Below are positions 17,666 through 25,906 of a DNA stretch of 64,000 bases, piece after piece (positions within the stretch are counted from its first letter, which is position 1; the number at the start of each line of letters is the position of its first letter). This DNA is from Nitrospirota bacterium. GTDB taxonomy: Bacteria; Nitrospirota; Thermodesulfovibrionia; Thermodesulfovibrionales; Dissulfurispiraceae. The stretch is taken from the NCBI GenBank assembly GCA_023476565.1, contig JAMCVZ010000068.1, positions 95,493-159,492 on the forward strand, read 5' to 3'. Made by a program: the position numbers and the translations under genes. The notes below the pieces were generated by a model that saw only the letters and a program-made list of their open reading frames with translations, was not told the DNA's origin and did no database searches.

Positions 17666-18448
17666 ATGGGTGATCTGGTGAAGGTTTTGGACAGGGAAGT
17701 GGAGAGGGTGGAGTACAAGGGGCAGGCTGTTGTGACGCTGAGGCAGGTGGATGAGCTGCATGAGAGGCCTGAGGGGACGGCAAAGCGGAATTTCAATGCG
17801 AACAAGCACAGGTTTCAGCCCGGGGAGGATTACTGGGAGGTCCCGTATGAGGAGTGGAAAGAGGTCTTAGCTGTACGAAATTCGTACGGCTCAAAAGAGC
17901 AGCATAACAAAATGCTCTTCCTTTCTCTCTCCGGGTATCTGCTGTTGGTGAAGTCTTTTAGCGATGATCGGTCGTGGAAGGTGCAGAAGCGGTTGGTGGA
18001 TGCGTATTTCACGCTGAGGAAGTCAGAGGCGGCCGGTATCGCTATTGATGGCGAGGTATCGGTGAGTAAGAAGCGGTATATAGAGCTGTTGGAGGCGGAG
18101 AACGGTTTTCTGAGGCGGGGGCCATCAGCCGGGAACACTGCATATCCTCAGGGCCTTGAGGGGCTAAAGGTGAAATTTGGGAAGCCTCTGACAAAGGTTG
18201 CAAACCTGAGGCATACGGTGCTGTATCGCAAGATGATCGAACGGTATCCGACTCTTGCGCATTTTAGAAAGGAAACGGGTATACCGGTGAGCAGGGAGGT
18301 GTTGAGACAGGCTATTTACCTGGGGGATCCAGTGACGCCAAGGATACTGTATTTGATCTTAAAGAACCTGGAGTTTGATAAGGAGGAAATAAAGGAAATA
18401 CTCAGGGAGGCTGGTGCGAAGCGGTTCATTAAGGATTTCCTTGAATAA
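17666..18448 (+). CDS. ORF6N-domain phage regulator (antirepressor-like)
   Basis: The start at 17666 has AGGAGGTGGTGT before the ATG. The 260-residue protein begins with an ORF6N domain (residues 15-115: VVTLRQVDELHERPEGTAKR, then GEDYWEVPYEEW and LLVKSFSDDRSWKVQKRLV). This DNA-binding-associated domain of the KilA-N superfamily is common in phage antirepressors. Residues 185-255 share homology with the regulator upstream of int. Relatives with the same N-terminus are at 49908-50666 (different C-terminus) and 47065-47229 (fragment). It is the first substantial gene of the early operon. Confidence 0.82.
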   Translation: MGDLVKVLDREVERVEYKGQAVVTLRQVDELHERPEGTAKRNFNANKHRFQPGEDYWEVPYEEWKEVLAVRNSYGSKEQHNKMLFLSLSGYLLLVKSFSDDRSWKVQKRLVDAYFTLRKSEAAGIAIDGEVSVSKKRYIELLEAENGFLRRGPSAGNTAYPQGLEGLKVKFGKPLTKVANLRHTVLYRKMIERYPTLAHFRKETGIPVSREVLRQAIYLGDPVTPRILYLILKNLEFDKEEIKEILREAGAKRFIKDFLE

Positions 18449-18461
18449 GGGGGTTTTTGTC

Positions 18462-19013
18462 ATGACGGAAATTCAGGAAATAAAAGAGCATCTGAGGCCC
18501 ATCAATATAGCCTCCGTATCTTTTGGCAAAGATTCGACTGCCACTCTGCAGCTTGTCCTTGAAGCCATGAAAGGGACAGGCACAAAGCTCTATATCGTCA
18601 CTTCGGACACAAAGATGGAAATCCCTTTCTATGAGGACTATCTAAACCGACAGCGCGAGAAGGTCCAAAGATACATTTCAGAGAATGGCATCAACGCTGA
18701 GATGGTAATGGTTTATCCAGAACCTCATCTGGCACTGAAGAAATATAAAGAAGTCTATTGCAGCATGTCGAACAATACCGCATATCGCTCCCGGATCAGA
18801 AGAAATGGAGAGGAAGGCGCAGGGCCATTCCTCGTAACTATTAGGGAGGATCTCTACAGGGACTTGAAAAAGCTCGAAGCCAGGACAGGCTGGCAGCTTA
18901 TTACGCCGGACGAGGAAGCGCAAATATTTAAGCATTGGGAAGAGGATCGGGATATTCATAATGTTGCCTGCAACGACTGGCCGATATTGTTTCCAGTGGA
19001 AACTGAGAGATAA
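18462..19013 (+). CDS. DndC-like PP-loop protein, shortened
   Basis: From ATG 18462 (ribosome site GGGGG) the 183 residues begin with a PP-loop, IASVSFGKDSTATLQLVLEA. TSDTKMEIPFYEDYL follows, as in phosphoadenosine phosphosulfate reductase-like enzymes such as DndC, which activates sulfur for DNA phosphorothioation. The second half (GAGPFLVTIREDLYRDLKKL, then ITPDEEAQIFKHWE) resembles the C-terminal part of DndC. DndC itself is about 450-550 residues, so about 300 central residues are absent. It could be a minimal functional enzyme or a deletion product. No other dnd gene is present. Confidence 0.65.
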   Translation: MTEIQEIKEHLRPINIASVSFGKDSTATLQLVLEAMKGTGTKLYIVTSDTKMEIPFYEDYLNRQREKVQRYISENGINAEMVMVYPEPHLALKKYKEVYCSMSNNTAYRSRIRRNGEEGAGPFLVTIREDLYRDLKKLEARTGWQLITPDEEAQIFKHWEEDRDIHNVACNDWPILFPVETER

Positions 19014-19025
19014 GGAGGACTGTAA

Positions 19026-19502
19026 ATGGAGTCGTGGGAAGCGTTGAAGAGGGTTATCGGGCCGTATACGGAGCAGTTTGCGAAGCGGCTGAGGTTGTCT
19101 CCGGGGTATCTGTATAAGATGCAGAGGCCCGCTGGGGAGTTTAACGAGACGGGGGAGCCGAATGTGATCGATAAGGTGGAGGAGTATATCGATTATGCGC
19201 TGTCCCTGGGCCGCCCGACTGAGGATGCGCTGGCGCCGGTGAGGTATCTGGAGGAGCGGTACGGGATTGTGGGGATATTGCTGCCGAAAGCAGCGCCTGG
19301 GGATGCGGTGACTTCTCAGACGCTAAAAACGGTGAAGGAATTTGGGGAGCTGTGCGCGGATATCGGGAGAGCGCAGGACGTAGGGTCTCCAGGTGGCGGG
19401 GAGATCACCCGGAAAGAGTATGAGAAGATCCACAGGGACGGCTGGGAAGCCATCAGGGCAATTGCTTTATTAATTGAGGATGCGCGCGTAAGGGAGGGAT
19501 AG
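19026..19502 (+). CDS. Early phage regulator-like protein
   Basis: A good AAGGAGG precedes the ATG. The 158-residue protein starts SWEALKRVIGPYTEQFAKRL and SPGYLYKMQ, which looks like a helix-turn-helix for recognising operator DNA. Its C-terminal helices (TLKTVKEFGELCADIGRA and ITRKEYEKIHRDGWEAIRAI) resemble the arrangement in phage CII/CP76-like regulators. The assignment rests on that weak resemblance and on position in the early operon. Confidence 0.6.
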   Translation: MESWEALKRVIGPYTEQFAKRLRLSPGYLYKMQRPAGEFNETGEPNVIDKVEEYIDYALSLGRPTEDALAPVRYLEERYGIVGILLPKAAPGDAVTSQTLKTVKEFGELCADIGRAQDVGSPGGGEITRKEYEKIHRDGWEAIRAIALLIEDARVREG

Positions 19503-19504
19503 GG

Positions 19505-19780
19505 ATGAATGTGGAGTTTCAGAACAGCATGACGAAGATGCCAGTAACAGAGGATATTGTTGTGAATGGTGAAAAGATCGGGGAAATAGAGCCATGGCAA
19601 GACAGATTTCATTCAAAGATTCATCTTCCAGGCTACCTATGTCTGATTCAGGGATTCGGATTTTCAAAAGAAGAGGCGATACAGAATGCGATAAGAAGCG
19701 GACGACTTAGTGGCGTGGAACTTTTATCAGAGATCAATGCCCTGGAAGATAAGCTCTTAGGCAAGGGAAAGGAGGATTGA
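19505..19780 (+). CDS. Hypothetical early phage protein
   Basis: Unrecognised 91-residue protein that starts two bases after the previous stop. The central part (IHLPGYLCLIQGFGFSKEEA, then AIRSGRLSGVELLSEI) looks like a small alpha/beta fold reminiscent of HicB-type or DUF1902-type domains. I see no partner toxin gene. It is tightly packed in the early operon. Confidence 0.6.
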   Translation: MNVEFQNSMTKMPVTEDIVVNGEKIGEIEPWQDRFHSKIHLPGYLCLIQGFGFSKEEAIQNAIRSGRLSGVELLSEINALEDKLLGKGKED

Positions 19781-19781
19781 T

Positions 19782-19985
19782 ATGCCGCAGAGGTTGAAGT
19801 GTATATCGTTGTGCTACCGAGTGGGGCAATGCATGTTGTCGGATGCAGGGGCATCTATGTGCAAGGGGCCGTATCTGAATTTTGACCAGCACATGGAGGC
19901 GGTGAGAGGAATGATGGCTAAGGAGAAGGTTTCGTTTATTGCGCGGCTGTCTGAGAAGAAGCGGCATTTGAATGAGACGGTGTAA
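19782..19985 (+). CDS. Small cysteine-containing early protein
   Basis: Unrecognised 67-residue protein with a strong AAGGAGG ribosome site. Four cysteines are spread over the first third (CISLCYRVGQC and CKG). A charged helical C-terminus follows (FIARLSEKKRHLNE). The cysteines could bind a metal. It follows the previous stop by one base. Confidence 0.55.
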   Translation: MPQRLKCISLCYRVGQCMLSDAGASMCKGPYLNFDQHMEAVRGMMAKEKVSFIARLSEKKRHLNETV

Positions 19986-19999
19986 AGGAGGTGATGAGA

Positions 20000-20206
20000 A
20001 TGGCGTATGTGGGGCCGGCAGAGGAGCATTTGGCAGGGCTGATTAGCAAGGTGATAGAGGATTCTCAGAGCTGTGAGGGGCCTTTTCAGTTTGCTGCGCA
20101 GGTGGGGAAGATGCAGGGCAGTTTTCTATCCATACGGGATGAGCTGAAGAAAGGGCTGTCTATTGAAGAAATCGCTTTGGAAAGGGGGTGTGTGACCAGT
20201 GGGTGA
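20000..20206 (+). CDS. Small hypothetical early protein
   Basis: The ATG at 20000 (MAYVGPAEEH) is chosen because AAAGGAGGTG lies at the best distance; two in-frame starts just upstream fall too close to it. The 68-residue acidic helical protein is not recognised. LSIEEIALERGC at the end resembles a helix-turn-helix second half. It overlaps the next gene by eight bases. Confidence 0.55.
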   Translation: MAYVGPAEEHLAGLISKVIEDSQSCEGPFQFAAQVGKMQGSFLSIRDELKKGLSIEEIALERGCVTSG

Positions 20207-20414
20207 GGCAATAGCAAAGGAAGATAAGCGCATTACGGTGAACATTAAAACTGCAGCGCGGCTCTTTGATGTGAAGGAGCAGCATTTGCGGATGATGTGT
20301 CTGCTGGGGAAGATTCCGGGAGCAAAGAGGCTCGGGAAGTACTGGTTTATTCCCTATGAGGAGCTGGAAAAAACTTTTATGAATAAAAAGGAGGATGGCG
20401 ATGGCAGGAAATAA
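20199..20414 (+). CDS. Small excisionase/MerR-like helix-turn-helix protein
   Basis: The 71-residue product from a GTG start contains VNIKTAARLFDVKEQHLRMM, then LLGKIPGAKRLGKYWFIPYEELE. This is the winged-helix pattern of the HTH_17/excisionase-like family (helix, turn, recognition helix and a W-F-I wing). Proteins of this kind act as excisionases or small DNA-binding regulators. It overlaps both neighbouring genes, so it is translationally coupled within the early operon. Confidence 0.75.
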   Translation: MGEAIAKEDKRITVNIKTAARLFDVKEQHLRMMCLLGKIPGAKRLGKYWFIPYEELEKTFMNKKEDGDGRK

Positions 20415-20583
20415 GCAGCCGGGGTGTGAGGTGATCTGCAGGGCGGTGACTTGCATCCACAATGATGGACAGTTGTGTGCGGTGTTTACCATGGATGAGC
20501 CGCTGGTATTAGGGGTAGTGGGCCTGTGTGAGAAGTATGATGAGGGTCTTTCACCGCTCACTGCAACAGGAAAGAGGCCATGA
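20401..20583 (+). CDS. Small cysteine-rich protein, DUF1540-like pattern
   Basis: The start at 20401 follows AAAAGGAGG. The 60-residue product has a spaced cysteine pattern (CEVICRAVTCIHNDGQLC, then GLCEKYD), as in small metal-binding domains of the DUF1540 type. No function is known to me. It overlaps the following gene by four bases (ATGA). Confidence 0.55.
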   Translation: MAGNKQPGCEVICRAVTCIHNDGQLCAVFTMDEPLVLGVVGLCEKYDEGLSPLTATGKRP

Positions 20584-20777
20584 AGACGGCTAAGCGGCGT
20601 GGATGGGGTGAAGATGAGGCCCCTCGGTCTGAGGGTGGCGGGAAATACGTTGGGGGATGGCCGACGATACTATTTATTGCATGTCTCGGCCTGATGTTTT
20701 GTTATGTGGCTGCGCTGATGCTTATGGAGGTGCCGGGTTGCCTGAGGGAGATTGTGAGGGTGATGACAACTAAATAA
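20580..20777 (+). CDS. Small single-pass membrane protein
   Basis: Unrecognised 65-residue protein with a basic, glycine-rich N-terminus and one hydrophobic segment (WPTILFIACLGLMFCYVAAL, about residues 27-47). It starts in an ATGA overlap with the preceding gene. It may be an early membrane protein of the phage; nothing more can be said. Confidence 0.55.
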   Translation: MKTAKRRGWGEDEAPRSEGGGKYVGGWPTILFIACLGLMFCYVAALMLMEVPGCLREIVRVMTTK

Positions 20778-20787
20778 GGGGGGAGTT

Positions 20788-22272
20788 ATGAAGGTAGAAT
20801 TTAAAACTAAGGATATTGGGGTGGAAACAGACGAACATGTCATTGTCAACGGCAGTATGCACGGTGAGAAGTATTGGGATCGGGCATGGAGTTTGGTGGA
20901 CGGCTGTACTCCAGTGAGTGAGGCGTGTGATAACTGCTGGCTGGCGGCGATGGAGCTTCGTTTCAACAAATGTTCCGGACTGCTACAGGTAATTGATGGT
21001 GTAAGGCAGCCGAGATTTAGCGGACATATAATATGTCGTGAGGACAGGCTTGATATCCCGCTGAAGACCAGGAAACCAACCGTATGGGCGATATGGAGTG
21101 ATTTGTTTCATGAGAAAGTGCCTTTTAAGTTTATTGACGCAGTCTTTACGGTTATGAAATTACAGCCTCATCATACTTTTCTTGCTTTAACGAAAAGAAC
21201 ATTTCGGGCACAACATTATATCTTCGGTGATAAAACGCCTGACAATATATACATCGGCACTACAGTTGAAAATCAGGAGCAGGCCGACAGGCGGATACCT
21301 CATTTGCTCCAGGTGCCGGGCAATAAGTTCCTGAGCATAGAGCCTTGTTTATCGGAAATAGACTTGACGCCATATCTCATTAGTGATAAACTACAAGAAA
21401 AAAACGAGCGGGGTATTTATCATGAAAGAGAACGAAACGGTATTTATGTGTCAGGTTGCGATGGGTGTGTTTTCAATAGACGATCAGGGGAGGATTTGGA
21501 GACACAAACGATTGTCGGGGAGTCGGAGTGGGAACAAATCAATAGAACATTCCTTGCAAACCTCGAGAAGAGCGGAAACGTCGGAATCACAGAACCATCT
21601 GCGAGTGATGTTCACCTACGAAGGGAAGCGTCATGCGATCTACGCACACCGTGCCGTTTGGATGTACCTAAATGCGCGGGAAATACCGGAAGGCATGGCG
21701 ATAAACCACAAGGACGGGAACCCGAAGAACAACCATCCTGGAAATTTGGAATTGACCACGAGACAGGAGAACACCCTGCATGCTGGACAGGTGTTGAAAG
21801 TTTTGGGGAAGAAAGAACAGCGTGGGGAGAAGAACACGAGCGCGAAGCTGAAGGCAGAAGATGTCATTGTAATTCGATCAATGTGGGACAAGAAACAAAT
21901 GACACAGGGAGCGATGGCAAAATATTTCGGCGTGTCTCAAGTTACAATCAACGAAATCTGCCTAAGAAAAACCTGGAAGCATCTTCCATAAATGCCGTAA
22001 TCCTCGGCGGCGAGAGCGGCCACGGAGCAAGGCCTATGCATCCTGATTGGGTGCGCTCAGTCCGCGATCAGTGCCAAGCGGCGGGGGTGCCGTTCTTTTT
22101 CAAACAATGGGGGGACTGGGTGACGCTTGACAATATGCCTTTCCTCACTTTTCGACATCCTCCGAAAACTGCCAAATTTAAGGGAATTTTTAAGCGAGTC
22201 GGCAAGAAAGCCGCAGGCCGCATCCTGGATGGCCGGACACACGATGAATTGCCGTGGGGGCAAAAAATATGA
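20788..22272 (+). CDS. DUF5131 (phage Gp37/Gp68-like) protein interrupted by an HNH endonuclease insertion
   Basis: Residues 1-198 and about 400-494 together form a DUF5131 protein. The first part has WSLVDGCTPVSEACDNCWLA, with the cysteine triad of this radical-SAM-like family, and KFLSIEPCLSEIDLTPYL. The second has AVILGGESGHGARPMHPDWV and FFFKQWGDW. Between them about 600 bases (roughly 21385-21988) carry an HNH endonuclease gene in another frame. The insertion keeps the host frame open, so an enlarged 494-residue chimera would be made unless it is removed. The role of DUF5131 in phages is unknown. Confidence 0.8.
   Translation: MKVEFKTKDIGVETDEHVIVNGSMHGEKYWDRAWSLVDGCTPVSEACDNCWLAAMELRFNKCSGLLQVIDGVRQPRFSGHIICREDRLDIPLKTRKPTVWAIWSDLFHEKVPFKFIDAVFTVMKLQPHHTFLALTKRTFRAQHYIFGDKTPDNIYIGTTVENQEQADRRIPHLLQVPGNKFLSIEPCLSEIDLTPYLISDKLQEKNERGIYHERERNGIYVSGCDGCVFNRRSGEDLETQTIVGESEWEQINRTFLANLEKSGNVGITEPSASDVHLRREASCDLRTPCRLDVPKCAGNTGRHGDKPQGREPEEQPSWKFGIDHETGEHPACWTGVESFGEERTAWGEEHEREAEGRRCHCNSINVGQETNDTGSDGKIFRRVSSYNQRNLPKKNLEASSINAVILGGESGHGARPMHPDWVRSVRDQCQAAGVPFFFKQWGDWVTLDNMPFLTFRHPPKTAKFKGIFKRVGKKAAGRILDGRTHDELPWGQKI
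21422..21991 (+). CDS. HNH homing endonuclease inserted in the DUF5131 gene
   Basis: From ATG 21422 the 189 residues contain an HNH_3 motif: AIYAHRAVWMYLN, then MAINHKDGNPKNNHPGNLELTTRQEN. A C-terminal helix-turn-helix (MTQGAMAKYFGVSQVTINEI) completes the family's usual layout of nuclease plus DNA-binding tail. It is in frame 2, whereas its host gene is in frame 1. Only about 40 bases lie between the likely insertion point and the start, and none between its stop and the resumed host frame, so there is no room for a group I intron. It looks like a free-standing homing gene. Confidence 0.85.
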   Translation: MKENETVFMCQVAMGVFSIDDQGRIWRHKRLSGSRSGNKSIEHSLQTSRRAETSESQNHLRVMFTYEGKRHAIYAHRAVWMYLNAREIPEGMAINHKDGNPKNNHPGNLELTTRQENTLHAGQVLKVLGKKEQRGEKNTSAKLKAEDVIVIRSMWDKKQMTQGAMAKYFGVSQVTINEICLRKTWKHLP

Positions 22273-22946
22273 AAGAATACCCTATTTTATTCAGCGGCCC
22301 GATGGTAAGGGCTATTCTGGAGGGGAGGAAGACGCAGACGAGGCGTATAAGAGGCCTCGAACAGATCAATAAAAATCCCAATATCTGGACATTTACAGGG
22401 TTTAAATCTGATTTGGGCTATCCTGCATCTCGCGGTTTATGGGCCGGATTTACGACAGCAGAAAGCAACACAGATGTATACATTAAATCCCCCTATGGAA
22501 GTCCGGGCGGTCGTCTCTGGGTGCGGGAAACTTGGAGAGAGACAGGGAGTGGACAACGGGCAGATGGGAATATCCCCACCTATAAAGTTCCAGTAATTTA
22601 TGCCGCCGATGTTCTTTATAATGACGGCTCTTATCGACCTTCAATCCACATGCCCCGTTGGGCCTCAAGAATCACACTTGAGATCGTCAGCGTAAGGGTG
22701 GAGCGGTTGCAGGAGATCACAAGGGAAGGTGTTGTAAGCGAAGGGATTGGTTTCCATATTAGCAACCTCGGAGCGCGCAATTCCAGCCCCACGAGACTTT
22801 ATGAAGCATTCCCCGATAGAGAGGGCGGATACACAAATGCGAAAGAAGCATTCGAAGCGCTTTGGGATTCCATCAATAGAAAAAAATATCCGTGGGAGAC
22901 AAATCCCTGGGTATGGATGATCGAGTTCAAGAGATCCTATCGCTAA
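22269..22946 (+). CDS. ASCH-like phage protein
   Basis: The start overlaps the preceding stop (ATGA). The 225-residue protein begins with the phage pattern PILFSGPMVRAILEGRKTQT-RR. It continues with GGRLWVRETW, IHMPRWASRITLEIVSVRVE and RLQEITREGVVSEGI, and ends with WDSINRKKYPWETNPWVW. This layout is shared by phage proteins assigned to the ASCH/PUA-like fold, thought to bind RNA or modified nucleotides. It is a common neighbour of DUF5131 genes in phages. Confidence 0.75.
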   Translation: MKEYPILFSGPMVRAILEGRKTQTRRIRGLEQINKNPNIWTFTGFKSDLGYPASRGLWAGFTTAESNTDVYIKSPYGSPGGRLWVRETWRETGSGQRADGNIPTYKVPVIYAADVLYNDGSYRPSIHMPRWASRITLEIVSVRVERLQEITREGVVSEGIGFHISNLGARNSSPTRLYEAFPDREGGYTNAKEAFEALWDSINRKKYPWETNPWVWMIEFKRSYR

Positions 22947-23738
22947 ATGAAGCGAGGGTATACACGGGCATACAGGTGTGAGCTGGACAGCGAGGTGTGG
23001 AAGATGCCGCCGCTATATCATCGGGTGTGGTATTGGCTGCGGCAACGGGCGAATTGGGAGCTGAAGCTACATCCTACGCCGAGGGGGATCGGTATTTATG
23101 TGTCTCCGGGTATGGTGATAACGAGCCTGCAGCAAATTGCGGAGGGAGTTGCACACTCGGAATGGGGCAAGTTGATTATCCCAAACAAGAAGTCGATTGT
23201 CTCGGTATTGAAGTGGCTTTCGACCAACGCTATGATAACAGTGGAAAGTAACGCTTATGGAACGGTTATTTTTATTGTTAATTATAATAAATTTAACCAT
23301 GATGAGGGTGAGAAAGTAACGGCTAAAAAGGCTCCTGCTGCAAAGCCTAAGGGTAAGGGCGCTGATGATGTGAGCCCGGAGGCGCTGAGGCTGGCAAAGC
23401 TGTTGGCTGATAAGGTCCTCTTGAACAATCCAAAAAACCGGGAACTGTCGGCGGGGAATATCACAGGCACCCTGGGGCGATGGGCTGGGGATATTGATAA
23501 GATATTGAGGCTGGACAGACAGGATTATGAGGCCGTGGGACGGGTGATTATCTGGTGCCAGGAGGATAAGTTCTGGTCAACGGTTATTCTATCGGGGAAA
23601 ACTTTGCGGGATAAGTGGGACAAGCTGTATGTGGGGATGAAAAAGAGTCCGCCGAAGGAGTCTGTACCGCCTCCGGCAGGGGTGGAAGGCGATATGTTTA
23701 AGGCTATGCAGGAGATGGAGAGGAGATATAATCGGTGA
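22947..23738 (+). CDS. Phage replication initiator or helicase loader
   Basis: The 263-residue protein has an N-terminal winged-helix domain (residues 5-115: KMPPLYHRVWYWLRQRANWE, then ITSLQQIAEGV, IPNKKSIVSVLKWLS and NAYGTVIFIVN). An Ala/Lys-rich linker follows. The C-terminal domain (RWAGDIDKILRLDRQDYEAV and FWSTVILSGKTLRDKWDKL) is typical of phage origin-binding or helicase-loading proteins. It directly precedes dnaB with a one-codon overlap. Its N-terminal domain is also found at the C-terminus of the ORF6N protein near attR. Confidence 0.75.
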   Translation: MKRGYTRAYRCELDSEVWKMPPLYHRVWYWLRQRANWELKLHPTPRGIGIYVSPGMVITSLQQIAEGVAHSEWGKLIIPNKKSIVSVLKWLSTNAMITVESNAYGTVIFIVNYNKFNHDEGEKVTAKKAPAAKPKGKGADDVSPEALRLAKLLADKVLLNNPKNRELSAGNITGTLGRWAGDIDKILRLDRQDYEAVGRVIIWCQEDKFWSTVILSGKTLRDKWDKLYVGMKKSPPKESVPPPAGVEGDMFKAMQEMERRYNR

Positions 23739-25048
23739 CAGATATTTTTGTACCGCCGCAAAGTATAGAGGCTGAGCAGTCGGTACTCGGGGTTTTCATA
23801 ATGGAAAGTAAATGCTTCGGTAAGGTGTTTTTGGAGCCGGAGGATTTTTATAGAGAGCAGCACAGGACGATTTTTCGGGCGATGCAGGAGCTGCATAGAA
23901 AACATGAAACAATAGATATCGTGACGCTGTCAGACCACCTGAAGGGGCGGCGAGAGATGGAGAAGGCAGGCGGGCTATCCTATCTGTCTGAACTGGCTCA
24001 GTCTGTTATGACCAGCGCGGGAGTGGAGAAGCATGCCAAGATTGTCCGCGAGAAGTCGATACGGCGGCGGGTGATGGTTGCGGCGCGGCAGCTGACGGCT
24101 GATGCATTGACGAATGAGGAAGCAACGCTGGAGGAACTGTATAGTAAGTACAAGATCATTCTCACGGAGTTGTCGAGGTGCGGTGATAATGGTCAGACAA
24201 TGAAGATGATCGAGGTGGCGCGGAGGGTTTCGGCCTACATCGATAAGCGATACAATAACAGGCATGAGATTTCAGGTATTGATACTGGATATAAGGCGCT
24301 GAATCTGTTTCTGGATGGATGGCAACCGGGAAGTTTTTACGTTATCGGGGCGCGTCCAGGACATGGGAAAACGGCGCTTGTATTGGATAGCGCGCAAAAA
24401 AGCGGTGTGCCGGTCGGCATGATCAGCATCGAGATGGATGAGTTGCAGTTGGGAGTGAGAGTGGCAGCAACGCAGTCGAGAGTTCCGCTGACCCGGCTGC
24501 TCAAAGGGTTTCTGGATAAGTCGGATTGGCCGAATATCAACCGCGCCCTGGCTCGCATGGCTGAGATGCCTATTACGCTGGATTTCATGTCACGGAATGC
24601 GCTGGATATTGAGCGGAAGGCGGCCAAAATGGTTGACGATGATGGTATTCAGCTTCTGATCGTCGATTACATGCAGCTGGTGGTAGGCTCGGAAAAGAAG
24701 TGGAACAAGAAGCGCGAGGAAGAGGTAGGCGAGGTTTCACGGCTCCTGAAGCACCTGGCGAAGCTGCACAGGATTCCGGTGATCGGGATATCGTCGCTGA
24801 ATAGAGAGGTGGAGGGCAGGGCGGACAAGCGGCCAATGCTGAAGGACCTGAGAGAATCGGGACAGATAGAGTATGACGCTGATGTGGTGATCCTGCTCTT
24901 TCGCTCGAAGGAGCGCAAGGACAGGGCAGAGCTGATACTGGAGAAGGTGAGGAATGGTCCTACGGGAGTTGTGCATCTCGGATTTGATGGGGAGCACATG
25001 ACGTATTACGACCTGGACAACCTGGAGGGGAGGCAGGGCAGCGAGTGA
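23735..25048 (+). CDS. dnaB: Replicative DNA helicase, DnaB type
   Basis: The 437-residue protein has the DnaB layout. The N-terminal helical domain (PPQSIEAEQSVLGVFIME, then IFRAMQELHRKHETIDIVTL) interacts with the loader, and a RecA-like ATPase follows. The Walker A sequence is GARPGHGKTAL, Walker B is QLLIVDYMQLV, and KRPMLKDLRESGQIEYDADV is the DnaB H4 region. It would unwind DNA at the phage replication fork. The start is a GTG overlapping the previous stop. Confidence 0.95.
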   Translation: MTDIFVPPQSIEAEQSVLGVFIMESKCFGKVFLEPEDFYREQHRTIFRAMQELHRKHETIDIVTLSDHLKGRREMEKAGGLSYLSELAQSVMTSAGVEKHAKIVREKSIRRRVMVAARQLTADALTNEEATLEELYSKYKIILTELSRCGDNGQTMKMIEVARRVSAYIDKRYNNRHEISGIDTGYKALNLFLDGWQPGSFYVIGARPGHGKTALVLDSAQKSGVPVGMISIEMDELQLGVRVAATQSRVPLTRLLKGFLDKSDWPNINRALARMAEMPITLDFMSRNALDIERKAAKMVDDDGIQLLIVDYMQLVVGSEKKWNKKREEEVGEVSRLLKHLAKLHRIPVIGISSLNREVEGRADKRPMLKDLRESGQIEYDADVVILLFRSKERKDRAELILEKVRNGPTGVVHLGFDGEHMTYYDLDNLEGRQGSE

Positions 25049-25650
25049 CAATTGCACTGCGACTGCCGAGAGGGACGGCCTGTGATTTCTGGATTATTTT
25101 AAAAAGGAAAAGTAAGGGGGTCGTGCGCATGTGTGATGGAGAGGAAAAAAGGATTTAAAAGGTGTCCAGACCGGCTTACGCAGGGGATAAAGGGTTGCGC
25201 ACATGGGGCGGGTATGATCTTGCTCATGGAGAGGATGGGGCTGTTTTTGTCCCTTTTTGCAGGGATAACGGTCACATAAGCGGTCACATATCGCTGCCTG
25301 CTGTTCACAAGTTGCTGACGTTTCACGGTAATTATTTTGCTGTCCATCTGATGGTCAATCAGATGTGCTACTAAAAATAGGCCAGGATGATCGTCTTGGT
25401 TACTCTCATATATCCCGCATCGTCAGCGGTATCGATGTATGCAGCCCTCATCATTCCCGGCGAGTATCGATAGATATGTCGCATTATGCCCCCAAAAAAG
25501 CCGGGGCGAGGAGACAGACCCCCACCCCCTCCCCATGCCTCGTGCCCTTGGAGTCCCCCTACCGGTTTCTATGAGGTACGCGATGTTGATTCTCTTTTTC
25601 AGAAAAAAATTTTCCTGCCGCCCGTGTGCGAGCGCCCTTTTTTCTGCCGC

Positions 25651-25740
25651 GATGCAGCACCGCCGTTTTTATCGGTGAAGTGCTGCATCGGCACTTTGAG
25701 CGAGCCTGCCGGAACTCTCGTTATTTTTGACGATTCCGGC
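25651..25740 (+). ncRNA. Cluster of strong hairpins, possible small RNA
   Basis: GATGCAGCAC (25651-25660) pairs perfectly with GTGCTGCATC (25680-25689), and CCG-CGG extends the stem inward. GCCGGAA (25708-25714) pairs with TTCCGGC (25734-25740), with an inner TCGT-ACGA pairing. T-runs occur in the loops and after the first structure. The strand and transcript limits are not determined. It is only a candidate. Confidence 0.35.
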
Positions 25741-25906
25741 CGCTTTTGGACTCAAAAAATCGCCGCTTGCGACTGTTCTATTTTTGTATACAACAGGTAA
25801 CGCTTAGGGAACAGTTTTTATTGTGTGTATTCAATGGTTTACTTGAGGTAGATGCATGAGAAAGTAACGGGAACGGTCTACTACTAAATAATTATAATAA
25901 TCTTTA

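Noticed and set aside
18462..19013. A phage DNA phosphorothioation system
   Set aside because: Only one shortened DndC-like gene is present; no DndA, B, D or E partners are in the window, so a complete system is not supported.
21383..21991. Group I intron in the DUF5131 gene
   Set aside because: The HNH gene fills almost all of the insertion; about 40 bases remain upstream and none downstream, too little for an intron core.
25486..25800. 104-codon frame in the dnaB-terminase gap
   Set aside because: Proline-rich low complexity at the start, no ribosome site, and it runs through perfect hairpins. More likely non-coding.
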